Below, one piece after another: positions 8,151-16,800 of a stretch of DNA of 64,000 nucleotides (position 1 is the first letter of the stretch; each line of letters opens with the position of its first letter). The notes beneath the pieces are model-generated. The model was given only the letters and a program-made list of their open reading frames with translations, searched no databases and had not been told where the DNA came from. A program made the position numbers and the translations under genes. The stretch covers positions 18,723 through 82,722 of the forward strand of contig DCIR01000039.1 in assembly GCA_002317155.1 (NCBI GenBank), written 5' to 3'. The stretch comes from Lachnospiraceae bacterium UBA1721 (GTDB lineage Bacteria; Bacillota; Clostridia; Lachnospirales; Lachnospiraceae).

Positions 8151-9484
8151 AAACTATCCGTGAATTTCTCGAGACCAAGCAGTATACCAAGCTTCGTCAG
8201 CACTTGAGTGAGATGAACGATGCTGATATCGCTACGCAAATGGAAGAGCTCGATGAACAGGATATTTTAAAATGTTTTAGAATTCTGCCCAAGGATTTGG
8301 CGGCAGATGTATTTTCATATTTGGATCTTGATACACAGCAGAATATTATTACTTCGATGTCAGAGCGTGATGCGGCCAGCATTATTGATAATCTGATGGC
8401 CGATGATGCGGCGGACCTTCTTGAGGAAATGCCTGCAAATATGGTTACAAGATTATTGGCAAAGGCTAGTCCCGAGACTAGAAGAGATATCAATCATCTG
8501 CTGAGATATCCGGAGGATTCTGCCGGCAGTATTATGACTGTCGAGTATGTGGATCTTAAGGAAAACCTTACGGTAAATCAGGCAATTGAACGAATCAGGA
8601 GTGTAGGTATTGATTCCGAGACAATCAATATCTGTTACGTCCTTGATATGCAGAGACATCTGCTCGGTACCGTTGCACTCAGATATCTGCTTTTGAGTGA
8701 CGGTGATGAGATTATAAGCGACATAATGCATGAGAATGTTATTGCACTTACCACCATGATGGACCAGGAGGAAGTAGCAAAACAGTTCCAGAAATACGAC
8801 TTTATTGCCATGCCGGTAGTAGATAATGAGAACAGACTTGTTGGTATTATCACTGTCGATGACGTTGTGGATATTCTCCAGGAAGAGACCACAGAGGATA
8901 TGGAAAAGATGGCAGCTATTTTGCCTACTGATAAGCCGTATATGAAGACCTCTACATTCGACACTTATCGAAAGAGAATTCCGTGGCTGTTGTTATTGAT
9001 GGTATCTGCTACATTTACCGGTGCAATTATCAGCTCATTTGAGGAAGCTCTCAGTGTGTATGCCGCACTTATAGCATACATCCCCATGTTGATGGATACG
9101 GGTGGTAATGCAGGTGGACAGGCCAGTGTTACTATTATTCGTGGTTTGTCATTGGGGGAGATCACATATAAGGATATATTCAGAGTTGTATGGAAGGAAA
9201 TTCGCGTCGCATTTTTCTGCGGATTATCTTTGGCGGCAGCTAATTTTGCCAAGCTTATGCTGATTGACAGAGTTGGTGTGTCTGTTGCCTTAACTGTATG
9301 TCTGACATTGGTATTTGCCGTATTGGTGGCTATGCTTGTAGGATGCTTACTTCCTATAGGTGCCAAGAGACTCGGTTTTGACCCTGCGGTTATGGCGAGT
9401 CCGTTTATTACAACAATAGTTGACGCTTTGTCACTGTTGCTCTATTTCAGAATAGCTACACTTATTCTGGGAATAGGATCTTGA
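8129..9484 (+). CDS. mgtE: Magnesium transporter MgtE
   Basis: A 451-residue MgtE-family Mg2+ channel. It has the N-terminal superhelical domain (about 1-130, including ADLLEEMPANM), two CBS domains (about 135-255, including DSAGSIMTVEYV and VDDVVDILQEE), then the five-helix pore region (about 285-451) with MDTGGNAGGQASVTIIRGL, a segment typical of the family. In known members the cytoplasmic domains sense Mg2+ and close the pore. The start follows AGGAG closely and overlaps the end of the small leader ORF. The leader suggests control at the mRNA level. Confidence 0.93.
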   Translation: MEDKNSLETIREFLETKQYTKLRQHLSEMNDADIATQMEELDEQDILKCFRILPKDLAADVFSYLDLDTQQNIITSMSERDAASIIDNLMADDAADLLEEMPANMVTRLLAKASPETRRDINHLLRYPEDSAGSIMTVEYVDLKENLTVNQAIERIRSVGIDSETINICYVLDMQRHLLGTVALRYLLLSDGDEIISDIMHENVIALTTMMDQEEVAKQFQKYDFIAMPVVDNENRLVGIITVDDVVDILQEETTEDMEKMAAILPTDKPYMKTSTFDTYRKRIPWLLLLMVSATFTGAIISSFEEALSVYAALIAYIPMLMDTGGNAGGQASVTIIRGLSLGEITYKDIFRVVWKEIRVAFFCGLSLAAANFAKLMLIDRVGVSVALTVCLTLVFAVLVAMLVGCLLPIGAKRLGFDPAVMASPFITTIVDALSLLLYFRIATLILGIGS

Positions 9485-9536
9485 TTTTTGGGGGCCAATG
9501 CATAGTTAATGCATTTTTGCTTAGGAGGTATTTGGA

Positions 9537-10205
9537 ATGAAGTATTCGTTTAGTGCGGAGGTAGCAAAAAAGGATACAGGATATGCTATTAGTGTACCAT
9601 TTAACGTATGGGAGGTGGCACAGCAGAGAGACGAGATGACAGCCGAATTGATTATCGAAGGCTCAACTGTTGACTGCACACTTATTCCTGTTGAAAAGGG
9701 AAAATATGAGATAGACATTCAGGATGCTGAGGATCTCGAGCTTCAAGAAAATACAAGATACGGAATGATTCTTCGTGTGCCCAGTACATTGGTATTTTTA
9801 GAGAATAGTCCATATAGCTATGCTAATCCTGTGAGAAAGATAGATGCAATTGACTTAAGGCTTCAGTCAGGAGACGGACTGTGCGGTCAGGCTTGTGTGG
9901 CAATGATTACCGGACTTAGCATTGAGGAAGTTGTAAATGCGATGAACTGTCGTGAGTGGCAGGGAACAATGGGTAAGATTATTTCAGCATTAAGATACTA
10001 CGGAATAACTCATTCCGGTGTAATTGTATATACCAACTGTTCAGGCAAGGTAAGACTTCCCAAGTGTTGCGTAATGATTGAAAAGCTCGGAAGATTTGGT
10101 CATTATTTGGTTCAGTATGATGGAAAATTCTATGATCCCAATGTTGGTATTATGGAAGAGTACGATTATTCAAAGCTTGTAGGATATCTTGAGATTTACA
10201 TATAA
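9537..10205 (+). CDS. DUF1905-like / C39-like cysteine peptidase fusion
   Basis: A 222-residue protein with two parts. Residues 1-82 resemble DUF1905 (YSFSAEV...AISVPFNVWEV, then a run of beta strands). Residues 100-222 match the C39-like papain fold: Gln110 six residues before Cys116 in LQSGDGLCGQAC, then GHYLVQYDGKFYDPNVG giving His189 and Asp200, a plausible Gln-Cys-His-Asp set. There is no signal peptide, so it should act in the cytoplasm. A good AGGAGG precedes it. It is a single-gene unit between mgtE and groES, ended by a terminator. Substrate unknown. Confidence 0.6.
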   Translation: MKYSFSAEVAKKDTGYAISVPFNVWEVAQQRDEMTAELIIEGSTVDCTLIPVEKGKYEIDIQDAEDLELQENTRYGMILRVPSTLVFLENSPYSYANPVRKIDAIDLRLQSGDGLCGQACVAMITGLSIEEVVNAMNCREWQGTMGKIISALRYYGITHSGVIVYTNCSGKVRLPKCCVMIEKLGRFGHYLVQYDGKFYDPNVGIMEEYDYSKLVGYLEIYI

Positions 10206-10262
10206 GCAAATGATATTATTAATGATTTCGGTATAGACTATAAAATATATATAAATAATGTT

Positions 10263-10300
10263 AAACCACTTTACAAAAAATGTAGGGTGGTTTATATTAT
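10263..10300 (+). terminator. Intrinsic terminator overlapping the groES promoter
   Basis: A 13-bp stem, AAACCACTTTACA with TGTAGGGTGGTTT (two G-U pairs), an A5 loop, then TTTATATTAT. It would end the C39-like transcript inside the groES promoter. Confidence 0.6.
10270..10298 (+). promoter_or_regulatory. groESL promoter
   Basis: TTTACA, 17-bp spacer, TATATT, located just upstream of the CIRCE operator. Confidence 0.5.
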
Positions 10301-10310
10301 GTTCTAGTGA

Positions 10311-10337
10311 TTAGCACTCAATCACACAGAGTGCTAA
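10311..10337 (+). promoter_or_regulatory. CIRCE operator (HrcA binding site)
   Basis: A perfect match to the CIRCE inverted repeat: TTAGCACTC, 9 bp, GAGTGCTAA. HrcA represses class I heat-shock operons through this site. It lies between the promoter and the groES ribosome binding site. hrcA itself is not in the window. Confidence 0.97.
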
Positions 10338-10375
10338 TAATACAAAATAATAAACCTATTAAGGAGGCATAAATT

Positions 10376-10657
10376 ATGATTAGACCTTTGGGAGACAGAG
10401 TTGTTCTTAAGCAGCTTGTTGCAGAAGAGACTACCAAGTCAGGAATCGTTCTTCCCGGACAGAATAAGGAGAAGCCCCAGCAGGCTGAAGTTATCGCTGT
10501 AGGCCCCGGCGGAATTGTAGATGGTAAGGAAGTAAAGATGGAAGTTAAGGTTGGCGACCAGGTTATCTACTCTAAGTATTCAGGAACAGAAGTTAAGCTC
10601 GACAATGAAGAGTATATTATTGTTAAGCAGAGCGATATCGTAGCTGTTGTAGAGTAA
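10376..10657 (+). CDS. groES: Co-chaperonin GroES
   Basis: A 93-residue Cpn10. It starts IRPLGDRVVLKQL and contains the mobile-loop region (EETTKSGIVLPG) and YSKYSGTEVKLDNEEYIIVKQSDIVAVVE. The length is normal for the family. It forms the heptameric lid of GroEL in the cytoplasm. AAGGAGG precedes the start. It is the first gene of the CIRCE-controlled groESL operon and is followed by groEL after 80 bp; a small hairpin (TATGCGG / CCTGCATA) lies in that gap. Confidence 0.98.
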   Translation: MIRPLGDRVVLKQLVAEETTKSGIVLPGQNKEKPQQAEVIAVGPGGIVDGKEVKMEVKVGDQVIYSKYSGTEVKLDNEEYIIVKQSDIVAVVE

Positions 10658-10737
10658 TATTTACTTATTGTTTTTAATTGTTCTATGTATGCGGACAATC
10701 AGCCTGCATAACAGTAATTCAAAGGAGATGTTTTATT

Positions 10738-12366
10738 ATGGCAAAGGAAATTAAGTACGGTGCAGATGCACGTGCAGCATTAGAGGCTGGCGTTAACCAG
10801 CTCGCAGATACAGTAAGCGTAACACTTGGACCTAAGGGAAGAAATGTAGTTCTTGATAAGAGCTATGGTGCTCCTCTTATTACCAACGATGGTGTTACTA
10901 TCGCAAAGGAAATTGAGCTTGCAGATGCATTCGAGAATATGGGTGCTCAGCTTGTTAAGGAAGTAGCTACCAAGACTAACGACGTAGCAGGTGACGGTAC
11001 CACAACCGCTACAGTACTTGCACAGGCAATGATCAATGCAGGTATGAAGAACCTCGCAGCAGGTGCTAATCCTATTATCCTCAGAAAGGGTATGAAGAAG
11101 GCTACTGATGAAGCTGTAGCAGCTATTAAGGAGATGAGCCAGCCTGTTAACGGCAAGAATCATATTGCAAGAGTAGCAGCTATTTCTGCAGGTGATGAGT
11201 CTGTAGGACAGCTTGTTGCAGATGCTATGGAGAAGGTATCAGGAGATGGTGTTATTACTATCGAAGAGTCTAAGACTATGCAGACTGAGCTTGACCTTGT
11301 AGAAGGTATGCAGTTTGATCGTGGATACATTTCAGCTTACATGGCTACCGATATGGACAAGATGGAAGCAAATCTTGATAATCCTCTTATCCTTATTACA
11401 GATAAGAAGATTTCTAACATTCAGGAGATTCTTCCTCTTCTTGAGCAGATTGTACAGTCAGGAAGCAAGCTTCTCATCATTGCTGAGGATGTTGAGGGTG
11501 AAGCTCTTACAACTCTTATTGTTAATAAGCTTCGCGGAACCTTCAATGTAGTAGCTGTAAAGGCTCCCGGATATGGTGACAGAAGAAAGGCTATGCTCCA
11601 GGATATCGCTATTCTCACAGGCGGTACCGTTATCAGCTCTGAGCTTGGACTCGAGCTTAAGGATGCTACTGTAGATCAGCTTGGACGTGCTAAGTCAGTT
11701 AAGATTCAGAAGGAAAATACTGTAATCGTTGATGGCGAAGGCGACAAGGACGAAATCGCAGCTCGTATTGCTCAGATTAAGAAGCAGATTGAAGAGACCA
11801 CTTCTGATTTCGATAGAGAGAAGCTTCAGGAGCGTCTTGCTAAGCTTGCAGGCGGTGTAGCAGTTATCCGCGTTGGTGCAGCTACTGAGACTGAGATGAA
11901 GGAAGCTAAGCTTCGTCTTGAGGATGCTCTTGCAGCTACACGTGCAGCTGTTGAGGAAGGTATTATCAGTGGTGGTGGATCAGCTTATATCCACGCATCT
12001 AAGAAGGTTGCAGCTCTTGTTGATACTCTTGAGGGCGATGAGAAGACCGGTGCAAAGATTGTCCTTAAGGCACTTGAGGCACCTCTTAATAAGATTGCTA
12101 ACAATGCAGGTCTTGAGGGATCTGTTATTATCAATAAGGTTCGTGAGTCAGAGCCCGGTGTAGGCTTCGATGCTCTTAAGGAAGAGTATGTTAACATGGT
12201 AGAAGCAGGTATCCTTGATCCTGCAAAGGTTACCAGAAGTGCTCTTCAGAATGCTACCTCAGTAGCAAGCACACTCCTCACTACCGAGAGTGTAGTTGCT
12301 ACTATCAAGGAGCCCGAACCCGCTATGCCCGCCGGTGCAGGCGCCGGAATGGGTGGGATGTACTAA
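10738..12366 (+). CDS. groEL: Chaperonin GroEL
   Basis: A 542-residue Cpn60. The start at 10738 (MAKEIKYG) is chosen over an in-frame extension because AAAGGAGATG directly precedes it and family members begin there. Signatures include TLGPKGRNVVLDKSYGAP, GDGTTTATVLAQ and the C-terminal Gly-Met-rich tail ending AGAGMGGMY. ATP-driven folding chamber partnered with GroES. Codon use is strongly biased, as expected for a highly expressed gene. A strong terminator follows. Confidence 0.98.
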   Translation: MAKEIKYGADARAALEAGVNQLADTVSVTLGPKGRNVVLDKSYGAPLITNDGVTIAKEIELADAFENMGAQLVKEVATKTNDVAGDGTTTATVLAQAMINAGMKNLAAGANPIILRKGMKKATDEAVAAIKEMSQPVNGKNHIARVAAISAGDESVGQLVADAMEKVSGDGVITIEESKTMQTELDLVEGMQFDRGYISAYMATDMDKMEANLDNPLILITDKKISNIQEILPLLEQIVQSGSKLLIIAEDVEGEALTTLIVNKLRGTFNVVAVKAPGYGDRRKAMLQDIAILTGGTVISSELGLELKDATVDQLGRAKSVKIQKENTVIVDGEGDKDEIAARIAQIKKQIEETTSDFDREKLQERLAKLAGGVAVIRVGAATETEMKEAKLRLEDALAATRAAVEEGIISGGGSAYIHASKKVAALVDTLEGDEKTGAKIVLKALEAPLNKIANNAGLEGSVIINKVRESEPGVGFDALKEEYVNMVEAGILDPAKVTRSALQNATSVASTLLTTESVVATIKEPEPAMPAGAGAGMGGMY

Positions 12367-12386
12367 ACAAATCCATCGATGAATAT

Positions 12387-12434
12387 AAACGCCCTATAGC
12401 TTCGTGCTCGCACGAAAAGCTATAGGGCGTTTTG
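12387..12434 (+). terminator. Strong intrinsic terminator of groESL
   Basis: A long stem, AAACGCCCTATAGCTT with AAGCTATAGGGCGTTT, an inner GTGC/GCAC, then a short T-run (TTTTGT). Confidence 0.88.
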
Positions 12435-12450
12435 TATTCATTAGAGGGAT

Positions 12451-12530
12451 GCTCCATGTATAAGCAAAAATATAAGCCACGAAGTGGCGGATGGCGCGAA
12501 AGCGACATATTTTTGTGCATACAATGGAGC
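12451..12530. repeat. Three-way-junction repeat, copy 1
   Basis: 80 bp. The outer stem runs from GCTCCAT (12451) to ATGGAGC (12530) and continues through GTAT/ATAC and GCAAAAATAT/ATATTTTTGTGC. Inside are two hairpins: GCCAC-GAA-GTGGC, and one closed by ATG/CAT with CGC/GCG and a GAAA loop. It shares the fold and the conserved unpaired parts with copy 2, while the paired bases differ. Confidence 0.75.
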
Positions 12531-12558
12531 AGACCGGATGGATTTGTTGTAAGGTGGA

Positions 12559-12640
12559 GTGCCCAATGTATAAGCAAAAGCGTCAGCCACGAAGTGGCGG
12601 GTTACGCGAAGCGGAACGCTTTTGTGCATACATTGAGCAC
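12559..12640. repeat. Three-way-junction repeat, copy 2
   Basis: 82 bp. Outer stem GTGCCCAATGTAT / ATACATTGAGCAC, continuing as GCAAAAGCGT / ACGCTTTTGTGC. The hairpins are GCCAC-GAA-GTGGC and GTT-A-CGC-GAA-GCG-G-AAC. Against copy 1 the outer stem changed from AATAT/ATATT to AGCGT/ACGCT and the second hairpin from ATG/CAT to GTT/AAC, so both sides changed together. Confidence 0.75.
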
Positions 12641-12665
12641 ACTGAGTTGGTTTAGTACATAGGAA

Positions 12666-12740
12666 CTGTATAAGCAAAAATATAAGCCACGAAGTGGCGG
12701 GTTACGCAAAGCGGAACGCTTTTGTGCATACATTGAGCAC
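12666..12740. repeat. Three-way-junction repeat, copy 3 (chimeric)
   Basis: The left arm is of copy-1 type (GCAAAAATAT) and the right arm of copy-2 type (ACGCTTTTGTGC), so the middle of the outer stem no longer pairs. From 12685 to 12764 it is an almost exact copy (one change, G to A at 12708) of 12585-12664, exactly 100 bp away. This looks like a local duplication or recombination between copies. Confidence 0.7.
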
Positions 12741-12772
12741 ACTGAGTTGGTTTAGTACATAGGAGGAGCATT

Positions 12773-12892
12773 TTGGCTGAAAATATATATTTTGTTATGA
12801 AAATAGCCAAAGTAGTTAGTGATGAGGGGAAAAGTGGGTGTAAACGTAAGAAATATAGCTATTTCAGCCGATTCCAAATTGACATTGGCTGA
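12773..12892 (+). CDS. Possible 39-aa ORF with TTG start
   Basis: A TTG codon lies a few bases after a strong AGGAGGAG. The peptide is Lys/Ser/Tyr-rich and unlike anything I know. The same DNA forms an inverted repeat (TTTGGCT ... AGCCAAA around an ATATAT centre), so the reading frame may be accidental. Weak call. Confidence 0.15.
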   Translation: MAENIYFVMKIAKVVSDEGKSGCKRKKYSYFSRFQIDIG

Positions 12893-13149
12893 AACATGCA
12901 AAAAGAAGTTAAATTCACCCAAACGGAGTATCACATTAATTGTCCACTTCATTTGCGCAATAAGTCGGTATTACCAATACGCTTTATATGCTACGATATA
13001 TCAATATTAATGCAAGTGCTTATTAGCATTAATTGAATTAAATAGTATTAATTAGAATTAATTATATGTTTCATGACATTAATGAGGATATCATAAACAC
13101 TAATATACAAACAAGAAATATATAAATCACTAACATGGAGGATTAAGTA
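12893..13149. other. AT-rich intergenic region before the flavoprotein gene
   Basis: No convincing gene. It contains repeated ATTAAT words and an inverted repeat (ATTAATGC 13006 / GCATTAAT 13026). The ribosome binding site GGAGG for the next gene lies at its end. With 12367-12892, it completes a 783-bp stretch free of recognisable genes. Confidence 0.6.
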
Positions 13150-13716
13150 ATGAAAGTAACAGTATTATGGTCAAGCCCTAACAGTGATGGACTAACTAAC
13201 AGCGCTGCAACCAGTTTTATGAATGGACTCAGGAAGGCAGGAGCTGAGGTTAATGAAATTTGGTTGAATAAAAAGAAAATCAATCATTGTATTGCCTGTG
13301 GCAACGGATGGGGAACCTGTAAAGCGGATGGAGTATGTGCGCTTAAGGATGATTTCGCAGAAGTTTATCAGGAACTTGTTGATTCGGATGGAATAGTATT
13401 TGTATCAGCAGTTTACTGGTCAGATATGACAGAGTGCATGAAGGCATTTATCGACAGACTTAGAAGATGTGAAGCTACCAAGAATCATTTCCTTTCAGAA
13501 AAAAGATGCATTCTTATGGCATGTGCGGGCGGAACCGGAAGAGGAACCCTTGAATGCCTGCATCAGATGGAAATGGCACTCACCCATATGAACATGAGAG
13601 CATATGATAGAATTCCGGTTATAAGATATAACTCGGAGTATGTACTTCCTAACTTGGAAAAAGCCGGGGAGGTATATGTTGATAAGCTTACAAACGGATT
13701 TAATATGTATTATTAA
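13150..13716 (+). CDS. NADPH-dependent FMN reductase / iron-sulfur flavoprotein-like
   Basis: A 188-residue flavodoxin-fold protein. The N-terminal VTVLWSSPNSDGLTNSAA is the FMN phosphate-binding loop. CIACGNGWGTCKADGVCALKDD (about 49-70) is the Cys-containing segment typical of NAD(P)H-dependent FMN reductases and iron-sulfur flavoproteins. VSAVYWSDMTECMKAFIDRL is the usual flavin-contact and dimer region. It would be a cytoplasmic redox enzyme; the partner is unknown. GGAGG precedes the start. The next gene begins 11 bp downstream, suggesting an operon of two. Confidence 0.75.
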   Translation: MKVTVLWSSPNSDGLTNSAATSFMNGLRKAGAEVNEIWLNKKKINHCIACGNGWGTCKADGVCALKDDFAEVYQELVDSDGIVFVSAVYWSDMTECMKAFIDRLRRCEATKNHFLSEKRCILMACAGGTGRGTLECLHQMEMALTHMNMRAYDRIPVIRYNSEYVLPNLEKAGEVYVDKLTNGFNMYY

Positions 13717-13727
13717 GGATAGAAGTT

Positions 13728-14282
13728 ATGTCTAAACTGGCAGTTATTTTTCCGGGCATCGGATACCATTGTGATAAGCCGCTTTTATATTACGGAAGGG
13801 ATGTGGCAATGGAGTCCGGCTGCGAAAAATATATAAATATTTCTTATGATTTTCCCAAGGTGGATATAAACGACAAAGAAGCTACAATAGAGGCATCAAA
13901 GCAGGTTTTGACGCAGGTTGAAAAACAACTGATTGATGTAGATTGGTCTGCGTATGATGAGGTTGTGTTTATTGCCAAAAGTATCGGAACTGTAATGGCA
14001 AATGCATATGCTTCGGTACATGAACTAAAGAATGTAAAACTTGTACTACTGACACCACTGGTATATACTTATCAGTGGAGACCTAATAATGCTATTGCGT
14101 TTATAGGAACCAAGGACAAATTCAGTTCAGCAGAGAGCATAATAGATTTGTCTGATATAAATGGGGTACCACTTTCTGTATATGAGGGAGTAAACCATTC
14201 GTTGGAGTGTGATGATACCTTCAGAAATCTCGAGGTTATTAATGATGTTATGAAGAAAATCAGCGACTTCCTATGTTTTTAG
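13728..14282 (+). CDS. Small alpha/beta-hydrolase-like protein
   Basis: A 184-residue protein with an alpha/beta-hydrolase look: a first strand (LAVIFPGIGYHCD), a nucleophile-elbow-like VFIAKSIGTVMAN (Ser around residue 88), an Asp in IAFIGTKDKF and a His in VYEGVNHSLE, in the right order for a Ser-Asp-His triad. There is no signal peptide. It lies 11 bp after the FMN reductase-like gene and is probably co-transcribed. The elbow reads KSIGT rather than GxSxG, so an esterase-like activity is only a guess. Confidence 0.5.
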   Translation: MSKLAVIFPGIGYHCDKPLLYYGRDVAMESGCEKYINISYDFPKVDINDKEATIEASKQVLTQVEKQLIDVDWSAYDEVVFIAKSIGTVMANAYASVHELKNVKLVLLTPLVYTYQWRPNNAIAFIGTKDKFSSAESIIDLSDINGVPLSVYEGVNHSLECDDTFRNLEVINDVMKKISDFLCF

Positions 14283-14326
14283 TACAGAAATGATGTGCCT
14301 AAAAATTTATCTATTTTGGAGGCAAA

Positions 14327-15802
14327 ATGAGAGAAAAACATTTAATCAGAACCAATAAGCTTATTTTTATTGTGCACTTAGTAACCACGATTTTTGCTAC
14401 TATCGGATTGATATCGCAATTGATGTCGGAAAAAGATATGGCGATATATAGGAGCATTGTTCCTATAGGAGTGATCCTTGGTGGATTTGTTATTTCACTA
14501 ATCTTTTATATAAAGAATAAGAAAACATTAACATATGCCAAAGTTGTAGGTGTTGCCTTTTCAGCAGCATATTTTTGTATGATGATTTTGGGTGCGTCAA
14601 ATGCAACATTCCCGTATATGCTTCCCTTTTTGGTGGTTTTCATTTTCACATTAGAGAAGAGTACAATCATTGTGCCGCTTGCTGTTAATGTGGTAACCAA
14701 CATTGCTCGTGTGATTATGTCATTTGCTACTGCAGAAGACAAGCAGTCTGTGATAGAGTCTTGCAGTATTGAGATAATCATCACGGTTTTGACCACTATT
14801 TTAGTTATTTTTGGTTTGCGCGTTTTAAGGAACTTCTTTGATGAATCTATTGGAGAAGTTACAGCTGTTTCAGACCAGAATAAACTGATTACAGATAAGA
14901 TTGTCGATGTAGCCGGTCATGTCGCAGATTATACGACTTCAATGGCGGGTGTATTAGATAATGTTTTGAAGTCTACTGAGAGCGTTAACGATTCTATGAC
15001 AGACATAAGCGGCGGTATGGATAACACTGCTGAAGCAATCGTTGAACAGACTATTCAGACCGGAGAGATTCAGACAGTTATTGATGATACATATGAAGGA
15101 ACACTGCTTGTAAACGATATTGCGGCTCAAGCAAAAACAGCATTGGATGAAGGCAATCAGGCTATCAGCAATCTGTTCCGCCAGGTTGAAGTTACAATGA
15201 ATGAGTCAGCACAGATGCGTGAAGCAGCAGCTATGTTACAGGGAAAAACCGGTGAAGTTCATGGTATTACAAGTGTCATCCTTGGTATATCTGAGCAGAC
15301 CAATTTGCTTGCGTTAAACGCTTCAATCGAGGCTGCAAGAGCCGGTGAAGCAGGCAGAGGCTTTGCTGTAGTAGCAGATGAGATTCGTAATCTTGCAGAT
15401 CAGACAAGATTTGAGACAGAGCGTATTTCAACATTGATTGATGAACTTTCAATGTACTCAGATCAGGTAGGTAAGAGTGTAGAAGCAAGTGTTGAATCTT
15501 CAAAAGAGGAAAATGATTGTGCTCAGGTTGCATCTGAGAAATTAGATGAAATTAATGAGAAGATGAACTTGTTATCAACTGAAATAACAGAGATTCAAAA
15601 TAGAGTAAATAACTTGCGAAATGCAAATACATTGATTGTAGATAATGTTAATACAATATCAGCTGCCAGCGAAGAGATTACAGCAAGTGTTCATGAAGCC
15701 GGTAGCCTGACAGATAACAATATGAAGCAGTTGAGTGAGTTCTCTGGTATGATGGATGCTCTTATGGAAGATATTGAAACATTAAAGGGTATGATTTCAT
15801 AA
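14327..15802 (+). CDS. Methyl-accepting chemotaxis protein with membrane sensor region
   Basis: A 491-residue chemoreceptor. Residues 1-180 contain about six hydrophobic helices rather than a large extracellular domain, so sensing is probably within or close to the membrane. No HAMP domain is obvious. The cytoplasmic signalling tip (EQTNLLALNASIEAARAGEAGRGFAVVADEIRNLADQTR, split here as about residues 325-365) is highly conserved and would bind CheA/CheW. Long coiled coils flank it. GGAGG precedes the start. Neighbours give no hint of the ligand. Confidence 0.9.
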   Translation: MREKHLIRTNKLIFIVHLVTTIFATIGLISQLMSEKDMAIYRSIVPIGVILGGFVISLIFYIKNKKTLTYAKVVGVAFSAAYFCMMILGASNATFPYMLPFLVVFIFTLEKSTIIVPLAVNVVTNIARVIMSFATAEDKQSVIESCSIEIIITVLTTILVIFGLRVLRNFFDESIGEVTAVSDQNKLITDKIVDVAGHVADYTTSMAGVLDNVLKSTESVNDSMTDISGGMDNTAEAIVEQTIQTGEIQTVIDDTYEGTLLVNDIAAQAKTALDEGNQAISNLFRQVEVTMNESAQMREAAAMLQGKTGEVHGITSVILGISEQTNLLALNASIEAARAGEAGRGFAVVADEIRNLADQTRFETERISTLIDELSMYSDQVGKSVEASVESSKEENDCAQVASEKLDEINEKMNLLSTEITEIQNRVNNLRNANTLIVDNVNTISAASEEITASVHEAGSLTDNNMKQLSEFSGMMDALMEDIETLKGMIS

Positions 15803-15834
15803 AAGGGAAGGATTTAATAATAGGATTTGTCTAA

Positions 15835-16635
15835 TTAGAAGAATCCAAGTTTTTTAAGTGCATTTGCAATTCCATTGTCGCTTGCGTTAGTAGTAACGTG
15901 AGCGACTTTTTCTTTTAAATCAGCAGGTTCGCTGTTGCCCATTGCAACGCTGTTTGGTACATACTCGAGCATCGATAAATCATTGTTGCTGTCACCAAAG
16001 GCATAAGCAGCTTCAAGTGGAAGATTATAGTAGTCGAGTACATATTGAATACCGGTAGCTTTGCTGTAACCCTTGGGAACAAATTCTTTGAAAGTATCAC
16101 TGCGGTTGATGCACTCAAACCATTCGTCGGATACAGTTCTTACTTTGGCCAGCTGCTCCTGGTCTTTATACCAGAATACGAACTTATCGCAGGTAAATGA
16201 CGGATCATCAATATTGATATTCATAGGATAACCTTTATCCTTGAATGATTTGTCCTGGCGTATTGCAGTCGGATGGGTGAGGGGATGAGAGTAGTCAAAC
16301 ATTACCATGTAACGTGACTCGAGAAGTAAATCAACCTGAGCCTTGCGTGCAATATCTATTATTTTGTGAATTCTGTCAGCTGGCTGAGTAACATACAAGG
16401 GACTGTCATTACCGATTACAATGTGAGTACCGCAGCCACATACATATCCATCAAATCCGACTTCGCGAAATCTGGGCTCGACATTTTGAAAACATCTGCC
16501 GGTATTCAGGAACATAAGATTACCATTTTCACGCGCCATGCGTATAGCTTCACGCGCGCTGTCAGGGACTGAACCGTCAATTTCAGATGTAAGTGTGCCG
16601 TCTATATCAAAGAATGCAATTTTTCTATTCATCAC
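15835..16635 (-). CDS. HAD-superfamily phosphatase, Cof type
   Basis: A 266-residue Cof/IIB-type HAD hydrolase. Motif I is FFDIDGTL (Asp nucleophile and acid/base Asp), motif II is LNTGR and motif IV is AFGDSNNDLSMLE. The cap domain lies between about 85 and 190. Such enzymes dephosphorylate sugar phosphates or cofactors; the substrate cannot be read from sequence. It converges on the chemoreceptor gene with only 32 bp between them and no visible terminator. A second Cof-type gene (26561-27343) is a distant relative. Confidence 0.88.
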   Translation of the reverse strand: MMNRKIAFFDIDGTLTSEIDGSVPDSAREAIRMARENGNLMFLNTGRCFQNVEPRFREVGFDGYVCGCGTHIVIGNDSPLYVTQPADRIHKIIDIARKAQVDLLLESRYMVMFDYSHPLTHPTAIRQDKSFKDKGYPMNINIDDPSFTCDKFVFWYKDQEQLAKVRTVSDEWFECINRSDTFKEFVPKGYSKATGIQYVLDYYNLPLEAAYAFGDSNNDLSMLEYVPNSVAMGNSEPADLKEKVAHVTTNASDNGIANALKKLGFF

Positions 16636-16800
16636 TATTGTTTCCTTATGAGTTACTTAGCATACATTTTTTATATGATAACAGAAGACAATGAGTGAGT
16701 GATAGCGACAATATGACAATTATGTATAGGGTAATACTTGTGTATTTGTTAAAATATACTTCGGATTATAGGGCGAAATATAGGTGAAAAGAATTAGCAA

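Noticed and set aside
12432..12662. 76-codon ORF across the structured repeats
   Set aside because: It only reads through the repeat copies, has no ribosome binding site, and its sequence reflects the stems.
12451..12740. CRISPR array
   Set aside because: Three long, self-complementary, unequal repeats without uniform spacers; arms differ by compensatory changes.
12819..13010. 63-codon ORF in the AT-rich gap
   Set aside because: No ribosome binding site, no recognisable pattern, atypical composition.
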